DNA of 64,000 nucleotides from Limosilactobacillus coleohominis 101-4-CHN (GCF_000161935.1 NZ_GG698802.1:382594-446593), one strand, 5' to 3'. Counted from the first letter of the stretch, positions 9,611-19,738 are shown. The notes: generated from the sequence alone by a model not told the origin. A program made the numbers and translations.

Positions 9611-9616
9611 ATTATA
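9611..9616 (-). promoter_or_regulatory. Predicted extended -10 of the DUF1002 gene
   Basis: Minus strand TATAAT preceded by TTG, about 30 bp before the start codon. No good -35 is seen at the right distance. Confidence 0.4.
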
Positions 9617-9674
9617 CAACGTTGCCTAGTAAAAATACTGAAAGCTACTAATTCTTAAAAACTTTTGGCGGAAT

Positions 9675-10403
9675 TTATGAATTATTAGAATCCGTATTAT
9701 TTAATTTGAAAATTGGAATTTTTTGTCCTGATGGTTGGACCCCGTGCTGAGTATTACCACTTGAATAGTGATGTTGTTCATCAAATTGTTTCATTGCCAC
9801 TTTCACCGCTTGTGGAGTTTTAAGATTTTGTCGCGCCCAGTTACTCAAAATCCGATCCATATATTTAAAATTATACTTCCCATTTAAGACGGTCTCCCGT
9901 AAAGCTAACTTAATAATTTCAATATCATAATGATCCTGATCCAGCCAGTCGTTCACTAAACTCATTTCAATCGGGTTTAACAAACGCCCAAATTCCGTCT
10001 CTAAAGTTGCAAATAACTCTTGGCGCTGATTCTTCGTTTGTTGCTGGTGAGTGGTTGTCGTTTGCTGCTCAATTAAGCGCTGCAATTTATGTAGTAATGG
10101 AGCAAAATTATATTCCATACTCTCTTTGCCATCAGTACTTTTTACCATTTTTTGGACCATCAAATGATCCTTGATCATTTGATTAATTAGATCATAAACT
10201 TGATCTTCCGTCGTCCCTAAATGACGGGCAATTTGGCTGACCGCAGGATCACCTTGGCCGCGATCAATGTAAGAACGCAATTCAATGTAAACCATTAATT
10301 CCGCCGTCGTCATCCCAATTTCATGGTAATGGTGGAGAAGCAAGTTACTAACCGCGGTCGTGCCTGCAGCAACATACTTTTCCATGAAGGATTGTTGAGC
10401 CAT
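9675..10403 (-). CDS. dnaD: DnaD-family replication initiation protein
   Basis: Primosome component that helps remodel the origin and load helicase through DnaB/DnaI. The 242 residues have the expected architecture: an N-terminal winged-helix domain (about 1-110) and a C-terminal DnaB_2-like domain (about 130-205) with the YxxxIxxxW motif visible as YMDRILSNW. A Gln/Thr-rich linker (QQTTTTHQQQ) separates them, and the tail is disordered. It lies downstream of asnS, as in Bacillus and most lactobacilli. Confidence 0.92.
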   Translation of the reverse strand: MAQQSFMEKYVAAGTTAVSNLLLHHYHEIGMTTAELMVYIELRSYIDRGQGDPAVSQIARHLGTTEDQVYDLINQMIKDHLMVQKMVKSTDGKESMEYNFAPLLHKLQRLIEQQTTTTHQQQTKNQRQELFATLETEFGRLLNPIEMSLVNDWLDQDHYDIEIIKLALRETVLNGKYNFKYMDRILSNWARQNLKTPQAVKVAMKQFDEQHHYSSGNTQHGVQPSGQKIPIFKLNNTDSNNS

Positions 10404-10460
10404 TATAAAACTCCTTTCGGTTAATAAGATGATTTCAAGCCTAGTTCAGTAATACGGAAA

Positions 10461-10502
10461 CGAGTCCCAAAGGACAACCATCGTTGAACTCTGGGACTCG
10501 AT
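10461..10502. repeat. Long imperfect hairpin between asnS and dnaD
   Basis: The arms CGAGTCCCA / TGGGACTCG form a 9-bp outer stem, with further partial pairing inside (GTTCAAC ... GTTGTCC on the minus strand). Only a short T-stretch follows on the minus strand. It could partly terminate the asnS transcript or process the asnS-dnaD message. The rest of 10404-10552 shows no gene. Confidence 0.5.
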
Positions 10503-10552
10503 GTGTAATTAATAATCTACTCTAAATGGTATCGGCCTTGGTCTGTTGAAAT

Positions 10553-11851
10553 TTATGGGCGCAGACGGTTCAACATCCGTGGGAATGGAATATTTTCCCG
10601 AATATGGTCTTGAAGAGTAACCCATGAGAGGAACCGTTCTAGTCCCATTCCAAATCCAGAGTGTGGAACTGAACCGTACTTCCGCAAGTCGTCATACCAG
10701 CCATAATCTTCCTTACTCAAACCATTTTCTTCTAGTTTAGAAGTAATGTATTCGTAGTCGTATGACCGTTCAGAACCACCGATAATTTCACCATAACCTT
10801 CCGGTGCTAATAAGTCCGCACAAATAACTTGCTGTGCATCCTCAGGATCTGTTGGCATGTAGAAGGCCTTAATTGACCGTGGATAGTTCTTAATGAAGAC
10901 CGGTTTATTAAATTGGTCGGCAAGGAACGTTTCTTCTGGCGCACCAAAGTCATCACCATACTTCACATCCATGCCACCCTTTTGCAGCATTTCAATCGCT
11001 TCTTTATAAGTGATCCGCGGATAAGGTAATTCAGTAAATGGCTTCAAGCTTTCAACGGAGCGACCAACCATTTCAAGTTCTGTTGGGCACTTATCAATCA
11101 AGTCCTGAATTAAGTAAGCAACGTACTGCTCTTGGATTTCTTCACTTTCTTCTTCATGACACCATGCCATTTCAGGTTCAATCATCCAAAATTCCGTCAT
11201 GTGCCGCCGGGTCTTGGACTTTTCCGCCCGGAAAGTTGGTCCCATTGTATAAATTCGCCCTAAGGCCATTGCCCCTGCTTCACCATACAGTTGTCCAGAC
11301 TGGGACAAGTAGGCATCTTCATCAAAGTAATCGACATTAAAGAGTTCCGTCGTTCCTTCTGGTGCACTAGAAGTCAAAATTGGCGCATCAAATTGCGTAA
11401 AACCATGCTTATCAAAGAACTCCATTGTGGAAAGCTTCACCTGGCTCCGAATCCGCATCAAAGCCCATGGCTTCCGCGAACGTAACCACAAGTGACGATG
11501 ATCTAACAAGAAATCAATCCCGTGTTCCTTGTTACCAATTGGGTATTCATCACTTTGTCCAACAATTTCAAGATCGTTGATATGAATTTCATAGCCAAAC
11601 TTGGACCGCTTGTCTTCAGCAATTTCCCCGGTAACCACAAAGCTAGTCTCAGGGTGTAAATCATGCTTAGCAGCTTCAAAAGTTGCTTCGTCAACATCAT
11701 TTTTTCGAATAATTCCTTGGAAAAATCCAGAACCATCCCGCAATTGCAAAAACGCAATCTTACCACTGGACCGCTTATCAGTTAACCATACACCAATCTT
11801 AACCGTTTCCCCGACATGCTGGGGAGCTTGACTAATTGTAATTGTCTCCAT
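10553..11851 (-). CDS. asnS: Asparaginyl-tRNA synthetase
   Basis: Class IIb aminoacyl-tRNA synthetase of 432 residues. The N-terminal OB-fold anticodon-binding domain is about 14-100 ([20 protein letters not shown]). The catalytic core shows motif 2 [11 protein letters not shown] at 207-217 and motif 3 GMGLER at 401-406. Four genes (dinG-ypmB-asnS-dnaD) run in one direction. The 21-bp gap to ypmB leaves no room for a T-box leader directly in front of asnS. Confidence 0.97.
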   Translation of the reverse strand: METITISQAPQHVGETVKIGVWLTDKRSSGKIAFLQLRDGSGFFQGIIRKNDVDEATFEAAKHDLHPETSFVVTGEIAEDKRSKFGYEIHINDLEIVGQSDEYPIGNKEHGIDFLLDHRHLWLRSRKPWALMRIRSQVKLSTMEFFDKHGFTQFDAPILTSSAPEGTTELFNVDYFDEDAYLSQSGQLYGEAGAMALGRIYTMGPTFRAEKSKTRRHMTEFWMIEPEMAWCHEEESEEIQEQYVAYLIQDLIDKCPTELEMVGRSVESLKPFTELPYPRITYKEAIEMLQKGGMDVKYGDDFGAPEETFLADQFNKPVFIKNYPRSIKAFYMPTDPEDAQQVICADLLAPEGYGEIIGGSERSYDYEYITSKLEENGLSKEDYGWYDDLRKYGSVPHSGFGMGLERFLSWVTLQDHIRENIPFPRMLNRLRP

Positions 11852-11872
11852 TAAATATCCCTCATTTCAAAA

Positions 11873-12391
11873 TTATAAGTTATTAATTTTTTGTACAAAT
11901 TTACCATTATGGAAATTAATTAAATCATAACATAACGCACCCTTTGAATTAACATAAGTAACTTCCCAAACCACTTTATTATTAAAGTAACCGGGAGCCG
12001 TTCTGAGAATTCGTCGGGGCCGTTCATTTGCCTTGACCTTGGCAATTGCCTGTTGACTATTAAGTCCCTTGGCCTGATTAACAACCGTAATGTGACCACC
12101 CTTGGCAGGAATGATCACGAGCACTTGACGCCGGTGCTGGTTTTGACCAGCTACCGTATAGTAAGTCTTTTCACGATTATACACGTAGAAACCTGTCGGT
12201 TGATCCACCTTCGCGTACTTCCTAGCCAGTGCATATGCCTCATGACGAGCTTGACTGCGGGGGTGGTTGGCAATTGCAAATGAAATCCAGCACACTAAAA
12301 TAATTCCCAAGATCGTTAACACAATCCGCCGGAATAGGCGCATTCCATTAATGCGATTTTGCTTTTTTTGAACATCTCGCCGACTTTGCAT
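11873..12391 (-). CDS. ypmB: YpmB-like membrane-anchored protein (DUF5590)
   Basis: 172 residues from the ATG at 12391, chosen because AAAGGG lies about 8 bp upstream; a TTG extension of seven codons is possible but has no ribosome site. One membrane segment (about 22-41) follows a basic N-terminus, so the rest is probably outside the membrane. The extracytoplasmic part resembles two small DUF5590/PepSY-like alpha-beta units. Identity rests on this shape and on the conserved place between dinG and asnS. Function unknown. Confidence 0.8.
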   Translation of the reverse strand: MQSRRDVQKKQNRINGMRLFRRIVLTILGIILVCWISFAIANHPRSQARHEAYALARKYAKVDQPTGFYVYNREKTYYTVAGQNQHRRQVLVIIPAKGGHITVVNQAKGLNSQQAIAKVKANERPRRILRTAPGYFNNKVVWEVTYVNSKGALCYDLINFHNGKFVQKINNL

Positions 12392-12438
12392 TGCTTTTCC
12401 CTTTCTCAACAATTTAACAACTTTAATATTATAGCAAA

Positions 12439-15279
12439 TTAATTACCATTTGTATGTTGTTGACAGTGTTTTAAGAATTTTTTTGTCTTTGTAGCAATTT
12501 GACGAGTGGCAACCTGTTCCACCGTCAGATCTTTTGGCAAAGCATTCAGAATACTTCGACCATAACGTCGTTGTGCTAAACGTGAATCTAATACCACCGC
12601 GACTCCATAATCTTGGGGAGTTCTTAAGAGGCGGCCAATTCCCTGGCGTAAGCGAATCGTTGCTTTGGGCAAAGCTGAATTATAAAAGGGATTCTTCCCT
12701 TGTGATTGCAGTAGCTGATGTTCTGCTTTCGTAAACGGCTCATCGGGCGCGTCAAATGGTAAACGGGTCACGATTAGTAATTGGAGTTGTTGGTTTGGTA
12801 AGTCAATTCCTTCCCAAAAACTATTTGCACCCATTAAAAGCGAGTTGGTTCCAGTTGCAAATTGCTTCAACAATTTTTCACGATTACCATTGATCCCTTG
12901 TGCTAAAATGTCACGTTGATTAAACAAATCAGTTTGCCGAAGCAGTCCATAAACTTGTTCGATCGTTACTAATGAATTAAACAAAACCATCGTTTGACAT
13001 TGGTTTTCCTGGGCAATTCGATAAATGCTTTGTGCCAGATAATTGATATACTCATTCTCATTTTGATAATCCGGCATTACGGAATCAGTGGCGACGTATA
13101 ACCGTGCATTTTGCTGATAATCAAAAGTTGAAGCGAAACGCTTGCTTTTAACCTTCTGCGGATCTAAATCTAATTGCTGGTAAAGATAGTTTAACCGGCC
13201 GGAAGTGAAGAGCGTGGCCCCAACAAACAGCTGCCGATAGAAATAGGCATACACATTTTCTCGTAAGTAATGGTTTGCAGCTAACAGACCACCAGATAGG
13301 CGAAGAGTACTCCGTTCGCTGGACTGACGAACATTGAGCCAGTACACTGCCGCATCATTTTCATCTCGTAAGTTTTGGCCAACAAGCCGAAAATGTTCAT
13401 CAATGTGCGTTAGGACACTCATCTGGCTGCCAACCTGATTCATTACATACCGATCGCTACTCAACCAGCTTTCGTTACGCGCTTTAAAGAGATGTTCTAA
13501 GGCTGTGAAATGTAATTTTAGGCTCGCCAGAGCTTGCTCTAATCGCATCATTAACGACTGATCTGGTGATAGCAACTCATACAGATCATGATTGTCAACG
13601 ACCTGTTCGATAAATTCATCACCAGCCGTAATCTTGGTTTGATTGAGCATTCCGTATAATGCCTCTTGAATATCGTCTAACGCTGCCCGAAATTCATGTA
13701 AATCAGCCCGCATAAGTTCAAGATTATATTGACCCAGCGGCAATTTAGCGAACAACTTAGTTAAGCCTTGCTCGCTTTCGGCTTCAGTCAAGGTCTGTAA
13801 TTGGTTAATGGCGACCGCCGCCCGTGAAAAACTAATTTCATCACGTGAATTTTGGAGAACACTTTCACTCAAGTGCTGAGCCTCATCCACTACCAAGTAC
13901 GTTAATGGGCTGGTTGCACCTAACTCTTGAGCATGAGCAACTAAATAGGAGTGATTAGTGACAATGATGTTAGCCGTCGCTAATTTTTTCTGTCGCCGTA
14001 CCAAAAAATCGTTCCGATAAAGCGGATCATCCTTAGTTAGCGAAGCAACTCCATGGTGACGAATTTCTGTGAAGAATGGTGACCGCTGGGAATTAAGGTT
14101 TAATTCGTCTAAATCCCCCGTAGTAGTTTGTAGTAGCCATACCAAGATTTGCGCTTTGATCATCTGAACCAGTTGTGAATCGTCATGGACACTTAACGAG
14201 TGCACAAATTTACTCAAATTTAAGTAATGGGAATTCCCCTTTACTAGCACCGCAGTCGTGTGAAAAGGCAAGATTTGATTTAATTGATCCACTGGTTTAG
14301 AGATAAGCTGCTCTTGCAAAACATTCGTTGTAGTACTAATCACAATTTTATGGCGTGGATAGGTTAAGTAGCTCAATGGCAGTAGATAACCAAGGGTTTT
14401 CCCCATTCCAGTACCTGCTTCAATCACCAATTGATTATTTCCATCACGACTAAAGTGATTATAAATGGCGTTCATCATTTTCGACTGAGCAGGCCGATAT
14501 TCTAGCTTTTGCTTAAACAGTCGTTCCTTCTGGCGTTTTGTTCGTGGGTAGTGAATCGTCGGTACTGTTTCCGGAGCAATTGGTCGTTCTTTTCGCAAAG
14601 CGACTCCGCCACTAATGTATAAATGATCAGCTAACGGAAGTGGGTGCTGATTACGCTCATCCAATTCCCGTTGAAAAAGATTAGCCGTTTGAAATGGCAA
14701 CTGCATTTCCATCTTCACTAACGTTTGTAAAGTAACTGTCGGCAAAGCACGTAATTTAGCCAAAAGATCCTTTAGTAACACACCAGTTGCCTCAGCATCA
14801 GAAACCGCACTATGCGGATGATCATGTTCAATATGCAAATAGCTAGTTAAATCACGCAGTCGGTAACTTTTGGCTGTGGGCATTAAAATCTGACTGAGCG
14901 TAACGGTATCAATGGCGGAAATCCGTAAGGGATCCCTACCTACCCGCGTCAATTCATGGTTAATAAAGGGAAAATCGAAGTTAACGTTGTGCGCAACAAA
15001 GATGGTCCCACTCAGCAAGCTTTCCAGAGTTGGAGCGATATCTTCTAATAAAGGTGCTTTACTAACGTCCTTATCAGTAATCCCGGTTAATTGTTGTACG
15101 CTTCGCGGAATCTTCATTAATGGGTTGATTCGAGTTTCAAACTGGTTAATAATCTTTCCATCTTGGATCATCACTAGCCCGACTTGGATAATCCGGTCGC
15201 CGCTTTTGACACTGGTCCCTGTTGTTTCTAAATCAACCACGGAATAAATTGGTCCTCTTTTCCGCTGCTTCGTTTTCAT
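12439..15279 (-). CDS. dinG: DinG-family helicase with N-terminal DnaQ-like exonuclease domain
   Basis: About 946 residues. The N-terminal DEDDh exonuclease (about 10-175) shows Asp16/Glu18 in DLETTG, HNVNFDFPFINHEL, and HSAVSDAEAT. The XPD-like superfamily 2 helicase follows, with Walker A EAGTGMGKT near 285, a DEAQ box (VVDEAQHL), and late motifs GANSFWEGIDLP and RLRQGIGRLLR. No Fe-S cysteine cluster is seen, as is usual for the Gram-positive type, which acts mainly as a 3'-5' exonuclease. I chose ATG 15279 because AGGTG lies 9 bp upstream; a GTG four codons earlier overlaps that site. Divergent from mvk. Confidence 0.93.
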   Translation of the reverse strand: MKTKQRKRGPIYSVVDLETTGTSVKSGDRIIQVGLVMIQDGKIINQFETRINPLMKIPRSVQQLTGITDKDVSKAPLLEDIAPTLESLLSGTIFVAHNVNFDFPFINHELTRVGRDPLRISAIDTVTLSQILMPTAKSYRLRDLTSYLHIEHDHPHSAVSDAEATGVLLKDLLAKLRALPTVTLQTLVKMEMQLPFQTANLFQRELDERNQHPLPLADHLYISGGVALRKERPIAPETVPTIHYPRTKRQKERLFKQKLEYRPAQSKMMNAIYNHFSRDGNNQLVIEAGTGMGKTLGYLLPLSYLTYPRHKIVISTTTNVLQEQLISKPVDQLNQILPFHTTAVLVKGNSHYLNLSKFVHSLSVHDDSQLVQMIKAQILVWLLQTTTGDLDELNLNSQRSPFFTEIRHHGVASLTKDDPLYRNDFLVRRQKKLATANIIVTNHSYLVAHAQELGATSPLTYLVVDEAQHLSESVLQNSRDEISFSRAAVAINQLQTLTEAESEQGLTKLFAKLPLGQYNLELMRADLHEFRAALDDIQEALYGMLNQTKITAGDEFIEQVVDNHDLYELLSPDQSLMMRLEQALASLKLHFTALEHLFKARNESWLSSDRYVMNQVGSQMSVLTHIDEHFRLVGQNLRDENDAAVYWLNVRQSSERSTLRLSGGLLAANHYLRENVYAYFYRQLFVGATLFTSGRLNYLYQQLDLDPQKVKSKRFASTFDYQQNARLYVATDSVMPDYQNENEYINYLAQSIYRIAQENQCQTMVLFNSLVTIEQVYGLLRQTDLFNQRDILAQGINGNREKLLKQFATGTNSLLMGANSFWEGIDLPNQQLQLLIVTRLPFDAPDEPFTKAEHQLLQSQGKNPFYNSALPKATIRLRQGIGRLLRTPQDYGVAVVLDSRLAQRRYGRSILNALPKDLTVEQVATRQIATKTKKFLKHCQQHTNGN

Positions 15280-15408
15280 GGTCCAAATCACCTACGATTA
15301 AATTAATGATTACGTGGGATTGACACTTTCCGTAAAAGTATCTTTTCTTATCATACTATGGAAAGTTTAACTTGACCATTCCCAAGAAATATTAAGGTTC
15401 CGCAAAAA

Positions 15409-15439
15409 TTCACCGCGCGAATCAAAATAATGGTAAAAT
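15409..15439 (+). promoter_or_regulatory. Predicted promoter of the mevalonate operon
   Basis: Extended -10 TGGTAAAAT (TAAAAT at 15434-15439) with a weak TTCACC 19 bp upstream. It places the transcript start near 15446, inside the longest possible mvk reading frame, which supports the later start at 15481. Confidence 0.45.
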
Positions 15440-15480
15440 GGAATTTGGACTTTTTTAGAAAGCAGGTTGATGTTTTTACC

Positions 15481-16428
15481 ATGCAAAAAAAGGGAATTGG
15501 TAACAGTCACGCCAAAATTATCCTGATGGGCGAGCATAGCGTTGTTTACGGGCAGCCTGCAATTGCTCTCCCCCTCCCAAATGTGACCACCGAGGTCGTC
15601 ATGATCGGTAATGATAATCATGAACAAATAATTGAAAGTCGCTACTTTTCTGGTCCGGTGGCAGAACTGCCGCAAGCCATGAGTGGAATTGCTAAATTGA
15701 TTAAGGAATTAGTAATCCACTTTGCAGGCCAAGCGGATGGTTGGACAATGAAAATTACTAGTGACATTCCAGCTGAACGAGGCATGGGATCCTCGGCTGC
15801 CTGTACCGTAGCCATTATTCGCGCCATGTTTGACTTTTATGACCAGTCACTCGATCGTCAAAGCCTTCTTCGCTGGGCGGACGTTGAAGAAAAGGTCACT
15901 CACCGTAGTCCCAGCGGACTAGATGCTGCCACTGTTAGTTCAGCCAACCCAGTCTGGTTTAAAAAGGGTGCCAAGGGCACACCAATTAGCTTGAATCTTG
16001 AGGCAACCATGGTCATTGCAGACACCGGAATTAAGGGTGCGACTAGAGAAGCAATTCAGACCGTCAAAGACAAGCTCCAGCATCAACCAAAGGCTGCACA
16101 ACAACTAATCGACAAATTAGGACAGCTGACTGAAGAAAGCCGTGATGCAGTCGCCAATAATCAGGCTACCCGGTTAGGTGAAAAACTCACTGCTGCCCAC
16201 CATGCCCTTGATCAGCTTGGCGTAAGTGATCCAAAACTAAACCAACTTGTTACGACGGCACTAGCTAACCATGCTTTAGGGGCAAAATTAACTGGTGGCG
16301 GGCGTGGTGGCTGCATGTTTGCCATTACCAAGTCAGCGTTAGGTGCACGAAAACTTGCCAGCATTCTCAAAGAACATGGCGCAGTGGCCACTTGGATTCA
16401 ACCCTTTAATAAAGGGGTAACATCATGA
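15481..16428 (+). CDS. mvk: Mevalonate kinase
   Basis: First step of the lower mevalonate pathway: ATP-dependent phosphorylation of mevalonate. 315 residues of the GHMP kinase fold: N-terminal HAKIILMGEHSVVYGQPA, the phosphate-binding GMGSSAA at 101-107, and the C-terminal KLTGGGRGGC glycine loop. I start at ATG 15481 because the family begins close to the HAKIILMGEHS motif and the predicted promoter overlaps the upstream ATG at 15430. The ribosome site is poor (AGCAGG, 14 bp away). It overlaps mvaD by 4 bp. Confidence 0.95.
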   Translation: MQKKGIGNSHAKIILMGEHSVVYGQPAIALPLPNVTTEVVMIGNDNHEQIIESRYFSGPVAELPQAMSGIAKLIKELVIHFAGQADGWTMKITSDIPAERGMGSSAACTVAIIRAMFDFYDQSLDRQSLLRWADVEEKVTHRSPSGLDAATVSSANPVWFKKGAKGTPISLNLEATMVIADTGIKGATREAIQTVKDKLQHQPKAAQQLIDKLGQLTEESRDAVANNQATRLGEKLTAAHHALDQLGVSDPKLNQLVTTALANHALGAKLTGGGRGGCMFAITKSALGARKLASILKEHGAVATWIQPFNKGVTS

Positions 16429-17393
16429 AAGCAAGTGCACGGGCACATACGAATATTGCCTTAGTTAAGTACTGGGGGAAAAAAGATCCCCAACTAATCA
16501 TTCCACAAACTGATTCATTATCACTAACCCTTGATAAATTCTTCACCGACACCACGGTGGAATTTATTGAATCATTAAAGCAGGATGAACTCATTATTGA
16601 TGACCAGCCAGTGGCACCACAAAAAATGGCTAAAGTGACGGCGGTCCTGAGTCAAGTTCGGTCTTTAAGCCATCAACATTATTTTGCCAAAGTAATTTCA
16701 CAAAATAATGTACCAATGGCAGCCGGTTTAGCGTCATCCGCATCTGCCTTTGCAGCATTGGCACTAGCAGCAAGTACAGCTGCTGGATTACATTTATCAC
16801 CACGCGATTTATCGCGGTTAGCCCGCCGCGGATCTGGTTCGGCAACCCGTTCCATTTTTGGTGGTCTGGTGGAATGGCACGCTGGTGTAGATGATGCTAG
16901 TTCTTATGCAGAACCAATTATGGAACAAGTCGATTTTGGAATCGAAATGATTGCCATCTTAATTGACACTAAGCAAAAAAAGGTCTCTAGTCGTGGTGGA
17001 ATGCAATTATCAGTCACTACATCACCATTTTATCCAGCGTGGCGAAAAGTGGTTGCGGACGATATGCAAGCCATGAAAACAGCAATTTCCAAACGGGATA
17101 TTAATCAGATGGGACATATTGCTGAAGAGAATGCGATGCGGATGCATGCGTTAACCATGTCTGCAGATCCGGCATATACCTATTTTGAAGGGGCCACTAT
17201 TAAAGCCATCAATCTGATTAAAGGCTTGCGAGAACAAGGAATAAACTGCTATTATACGATGGATGCGGGTCCTAACGTCAAAGTAATCTATAACCACCAG
17301 GACCGTCAACGAATTATTGATAAATTAGCTCCGGTGTTTGGTAAGGATCACTTAATCATTGCTCAACCAGGACCAGGAGCTCACTTAATCTAA
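16425..17393 (+). CDS. mvaD: Diphosphomevalonate decarboxylase
   Basis: Converts mevalonate diphosphate to isopentenyl diphosphate with ATP. 322 residues: the family N-terminus ARAHTNIALVKYWGKKD (5-21), the GHMP motif GLASSASAFA at 101-110, and the late MDAGPNVK segment holding the catalytic Asp. Starts inside the last codons of mvk (ATGA overlap), so the two are translationally coupled. Confidence 0.96.
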   Translation: MKASARAHTNIALVKYWGKKDPQLIIPQTDSLSLTLDKFFTDTTVEFIESLKQDELIIDDQPVAPQKMAKVTAVLSQVRSLSHQHYFAKVISQNNVPMAAGLASSASAFAALALAASTAAGLHLSPRDLSRLARRGSGSATRSIFGGLVEWHAGVDDASSYAEPIMEQVDFGIEMIAILIDTKQKKVSSRGGMQLSVTTSPFYPAWRKVVADDMQAMKTAISKRDINQMGHIAEENAMRMHALTMSADPAYTYFEGATIKAINLIKGLREQGINCYYTMDAGPNVKVIYNHQDRQRIIDKLAPVFGKDHLIIAQPGPGAHLI

Positions 17394-17414
17394 CATGGGG
17401 AAGGAATTTCAATC

Positions 17415-18518
17415 GTGATTACTGAAAAGGCACCAGGAAAACTTTATATCGCCGGTGAATATGCCGTTGTCGAAAATGGGTTCCCGGCGATTTTAGTTGC
17501 TTTAAATCAATTTGTGTATTGTTCAATCGAACCGTCGACAAATGGTACAGGAAAGATCGTTAGTCACCAATACCAGAATAATGCAGTGCAATGGCACCGC
17601 CAGGGTGATCAAATGATTGTAGATCAACGCGACAATCCGTTTTCATACATTCTGTCTGCAATTCAGGTCACTGAAGAATACGCCCGAACGCTCAACAAAC
17701 CACTGGACGTTTACGATTTGCACATCGATAGTGAATTAGATTCCGCTTCTGGAAAGAAGTATGGGCTAGGCTCTTCAGCAGCCGTAACCGTGGCGACAGT
17801 CAAAGCCCTTTGTCAGTTCTATCACCTCCCAGTGAATAACGACCGGATCTTTAAACTCGCTGCCATCGCTCATTTTGCCGTTCAAGGCAATGGTTCCTTA
17901 GGTGATGTTGCCGCCTCAGTCTACGGTGGCTGGATTGCTTACCACTCCTTTGACCGGCAGTGGCTAGCAGAGCAACGTAAGTTTTTAGACTTGACTACTC
18001 TCCTTAACCTTCCCTGGCCAAATCTCAAAATTGAAACGCTGACTGCTCCTGCCAATTTAGCACTAGTGATTGGGTGGACAGGCAAACCTGCTTCAACATC
18101 ACAATTAGTGGATAAGATTTCTTTATTTAAAGCTCGTCAGCAAGCCCAGTACCAAGAATTTCTCAATGCCAGTCGACAATGTATTCAACGAATGATTAAT
18201 GGCTTTCACGCTGGAAGTCTGGAAATGATCCAAACCGAAATTCGTTATAATCGTTCCCTCTTACAAGAATTAGCTCGGCGCTCGGGAGTGCAAATTGAAA
18301 CTCCAGTATTAAAGCAGCTCTGTCAAATTGCGGAACAGTTCGGCGGCGCTGCAAAAACTTCCGGTGCTGGTGGTGGTGATTGTGGAATTGTTGCAATTGA
18401 TGCCCAAGCTGATTTGCAATCCATGATTAACCAGTGGACGGCAGAAAATATTGAACATCTCCCACTCGCTGTCCACTTCATGAACAATGTTCATCGTTAC
18501 ACGATTAAATTAAAATAA
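17415..18518 (+). CDS. mvaK2: Phosphomevalonate kinase
   Basis: Makes mevalonate diphosphate, the substrate of MvaD. 367 residues of the GHMP kinase family: N-terminal KAPGKLYIAGEYAVVENGFPA, the ATP-binding YGLGSSAAV at 116-124, and C-terminal KTSGAGGGDCG. The start is GTG at 17415, with AAGGA about 10 bp upstream. Third gene of the operon, 21 bp after mvaD. Confidence 0.95.
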   Translation: MITEKAPGKLYIAGEYAVVENGFPAILVALNQFVYCSIEPSTNGTGKIVSHQYQNNAVQWHRQGDQMIVDQRDNPFSYILSAIQVTEEYARTLNKPLDVYDLHIDSELDSASGKKYGLGSSAAVTVATVKALCQFYHLPVNNDRIFKLAAIAHFAVQGNGSLGDVAASVYGGWIAYHSFDRQWLAEQRKFLDLTTLLNLPWPNLKIETLTAPANLALVIGWTGKPASTSQLVDKISLFKARQQAQYQEFLNASRQCIQRMINGFHAGSLEMIQTEIRYNRSLLQELARRSGVQIETPVLKQLCQIAEQFGGAAKTSGAGGGDCGIVAIDAQADLQSMINQWTAENIEHLPLAVHFMNNVHRYTIKLK

Positions 18519-18533
18519 TGGAGTATCTAATCT

Positions 18534-19562
18534 ATGATTCCAGAACATGCAAAAAGGAAAAATGAACACCTCTCCCTCGCGGAAAAATTTTATGATCAAA
18601 CGCACCACCAGCATCCGTTTGACCAGGTTCGTTTACTCCCTAACGCTCTCCCGGAAACGGCGGTTGCCGATGTGAAACCAGCCATTAAAATTGGTCGGCT
18701 TCACATGCAATGGCCCTTTTATTTTGAAGCGATGACTGGTGGTAGCGATCAAGCTAAGAAAGTTAACACTGCATTGGCAAGAGTCGCACAAAAAACTGGT
18801 CTTGCCATGGCAACAGGATCCTTATCCATTACCTTTAAGCTCCCGCAATTTAATGATTCATTTAAGACCGTGCGGAAAATTAATCCAGACGGAATCGTCA
18901 TCGCGAATCTTGGTGCAAACGTGACAGTTGAGCAAGCACAACAAGCCATTGATTTGCTGCACGCGGATGCTCTAGAGATCCATCTTAATAGTACACAAGA
19001 AATTGTGATGCCCGAAGGTGAACGAAGTTTCCGGTGGGCAGCAAATATTAAGAAGCTCATCCAACACCTTGATGTGCCGATTATTGTGAAAGAAGTTGGC
19101 TTTGGCATGACCAAAGAAAACTTAACCAGCTTAAAAAAGCTTGGCGTATCACTTGTCAACATTTCAGGTCGTGGTGGTACAAATTTTGTCAAGATTGAAG
19201 ATCGGCGTAATCATGATGCTAGTTTTGCGGATCTTTACCAATGGGGATTAACTACTCCTGAATCACTGTTCGAGGCACAGATGGTCAAAGATCTAACCGT
19301 GATTGCTTCCGGTGGAATTACCTGTCCTCTTGATGTCATCAAAGCTGGCGTGATGGGGGCGCAAGCAGTCGGTGTTGCTGGTTATTTTCTCCATGAATAT
19401 TACCAAAATGGTGAAGATGGATTACTGCAAACAGTACTCAACTGGCAAGAAGAGCTTAAAAGAATTATGACGATTCTGGGCTGTCAGCACTTTAACGATT
19501 TACCTCAAGTTTCCCATGTCTACGGTGCAGATTTACAAAATTACATCCAACAACGATTATAA
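18534..19562 (+). CDS. fni: Type 2 isopentenyl-diphosphate delta-isomerase (FMN-dependent)
   Basis: Interconverts isopentenyl and dimethylallyl diphosphate using reduced FMN. 342 residues of the TIM-barrel type: RLLPNALPE near the N-terminus, FEAMTGGS for FMN contact, the substrate-binding HLNSTQE run, VKEVGFGM, ISGRGGTNF, and the phosphate-binding IASGGI. The last gene of the mevalonate cluster; repeat copy A follows. Confidence 0.96.
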   Translation: MIPEHAKRKNEHLSLAEKFYDQTHHQHPFDQVRLLPNALPETAVADVKPAIKIGRLHMQWPFYFEAMTGGSDQAKKVNTALARVAQKTGLAMATGSLSITFKLPQFNDSFKTVRKINPDGIVIANLGANVTVEQAQQAIDLLHADALEIHLNSTQEIVMPEGERSFRWAANIKKLIQHLDVPIIVKEVGFGMTKENLTSLKKLGVSLVNISGRGGTNFVKIEDRRNHDASFADLYQWGLTTPESLFEAQMVKDLTVIASGGITCPLDVIKAGVMGAQAVGVAGYFLHEYYQNGEDGLLQTVLNWQEELKRIMTILGCQHFNDLPQVSHVYGADLQNYIQQRL

Positions 19563-19570
19563 AAATTAAA

Positions 19571-19730
19571 ATAGCGCTATGCCATAAGTATTTTTAGCAA
19601 GTTGAATACGAACTCAAACTGCGCGGTACGAAACTGGGCTCCAGTGCTCGGTAAAATCCGAACTCTGGAGCCCTATTTGCGCTCGCGGAGGCGTGAAAAC
19701 GAAGCCATAAATGGCTTCTATCACGCTCCC
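19571..19730. repeat. Structured intergenic repeat, copy A
   Basis: About 160 bp between the convergent fni and osmC genes. It closely matches 22611-22764 across its length. It holds two hairpins: one with arms GGGCTCCAG / CTCTGGAGCCC (19636-19673), and one with GCGTGA ... TCACGC outside and GAAGCCAT / ATGGCTTC inside (19691-19726). No open reading frame. The convergent setting suits a transcription-end role. Confidence 0.8.
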
Positions 19731-19738
19731 ATTTCCTA

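Noticed and set aside
11852-11872. T-box leader for asnS
   Set aside because: Only 21 bp separate ypmB and asnS, and no specifier or T-box sequence is seen.
15430-15480. Upstream start for mvk
   Set aside because: That ATG lies on the predicted promoter -10 region and extends beyond the family N-terminus.
15642-15827. Open frames antisense to mvk, fni and carB
   Set aside because: They mirror the codon pattern of well-supported genes and lack start signals.
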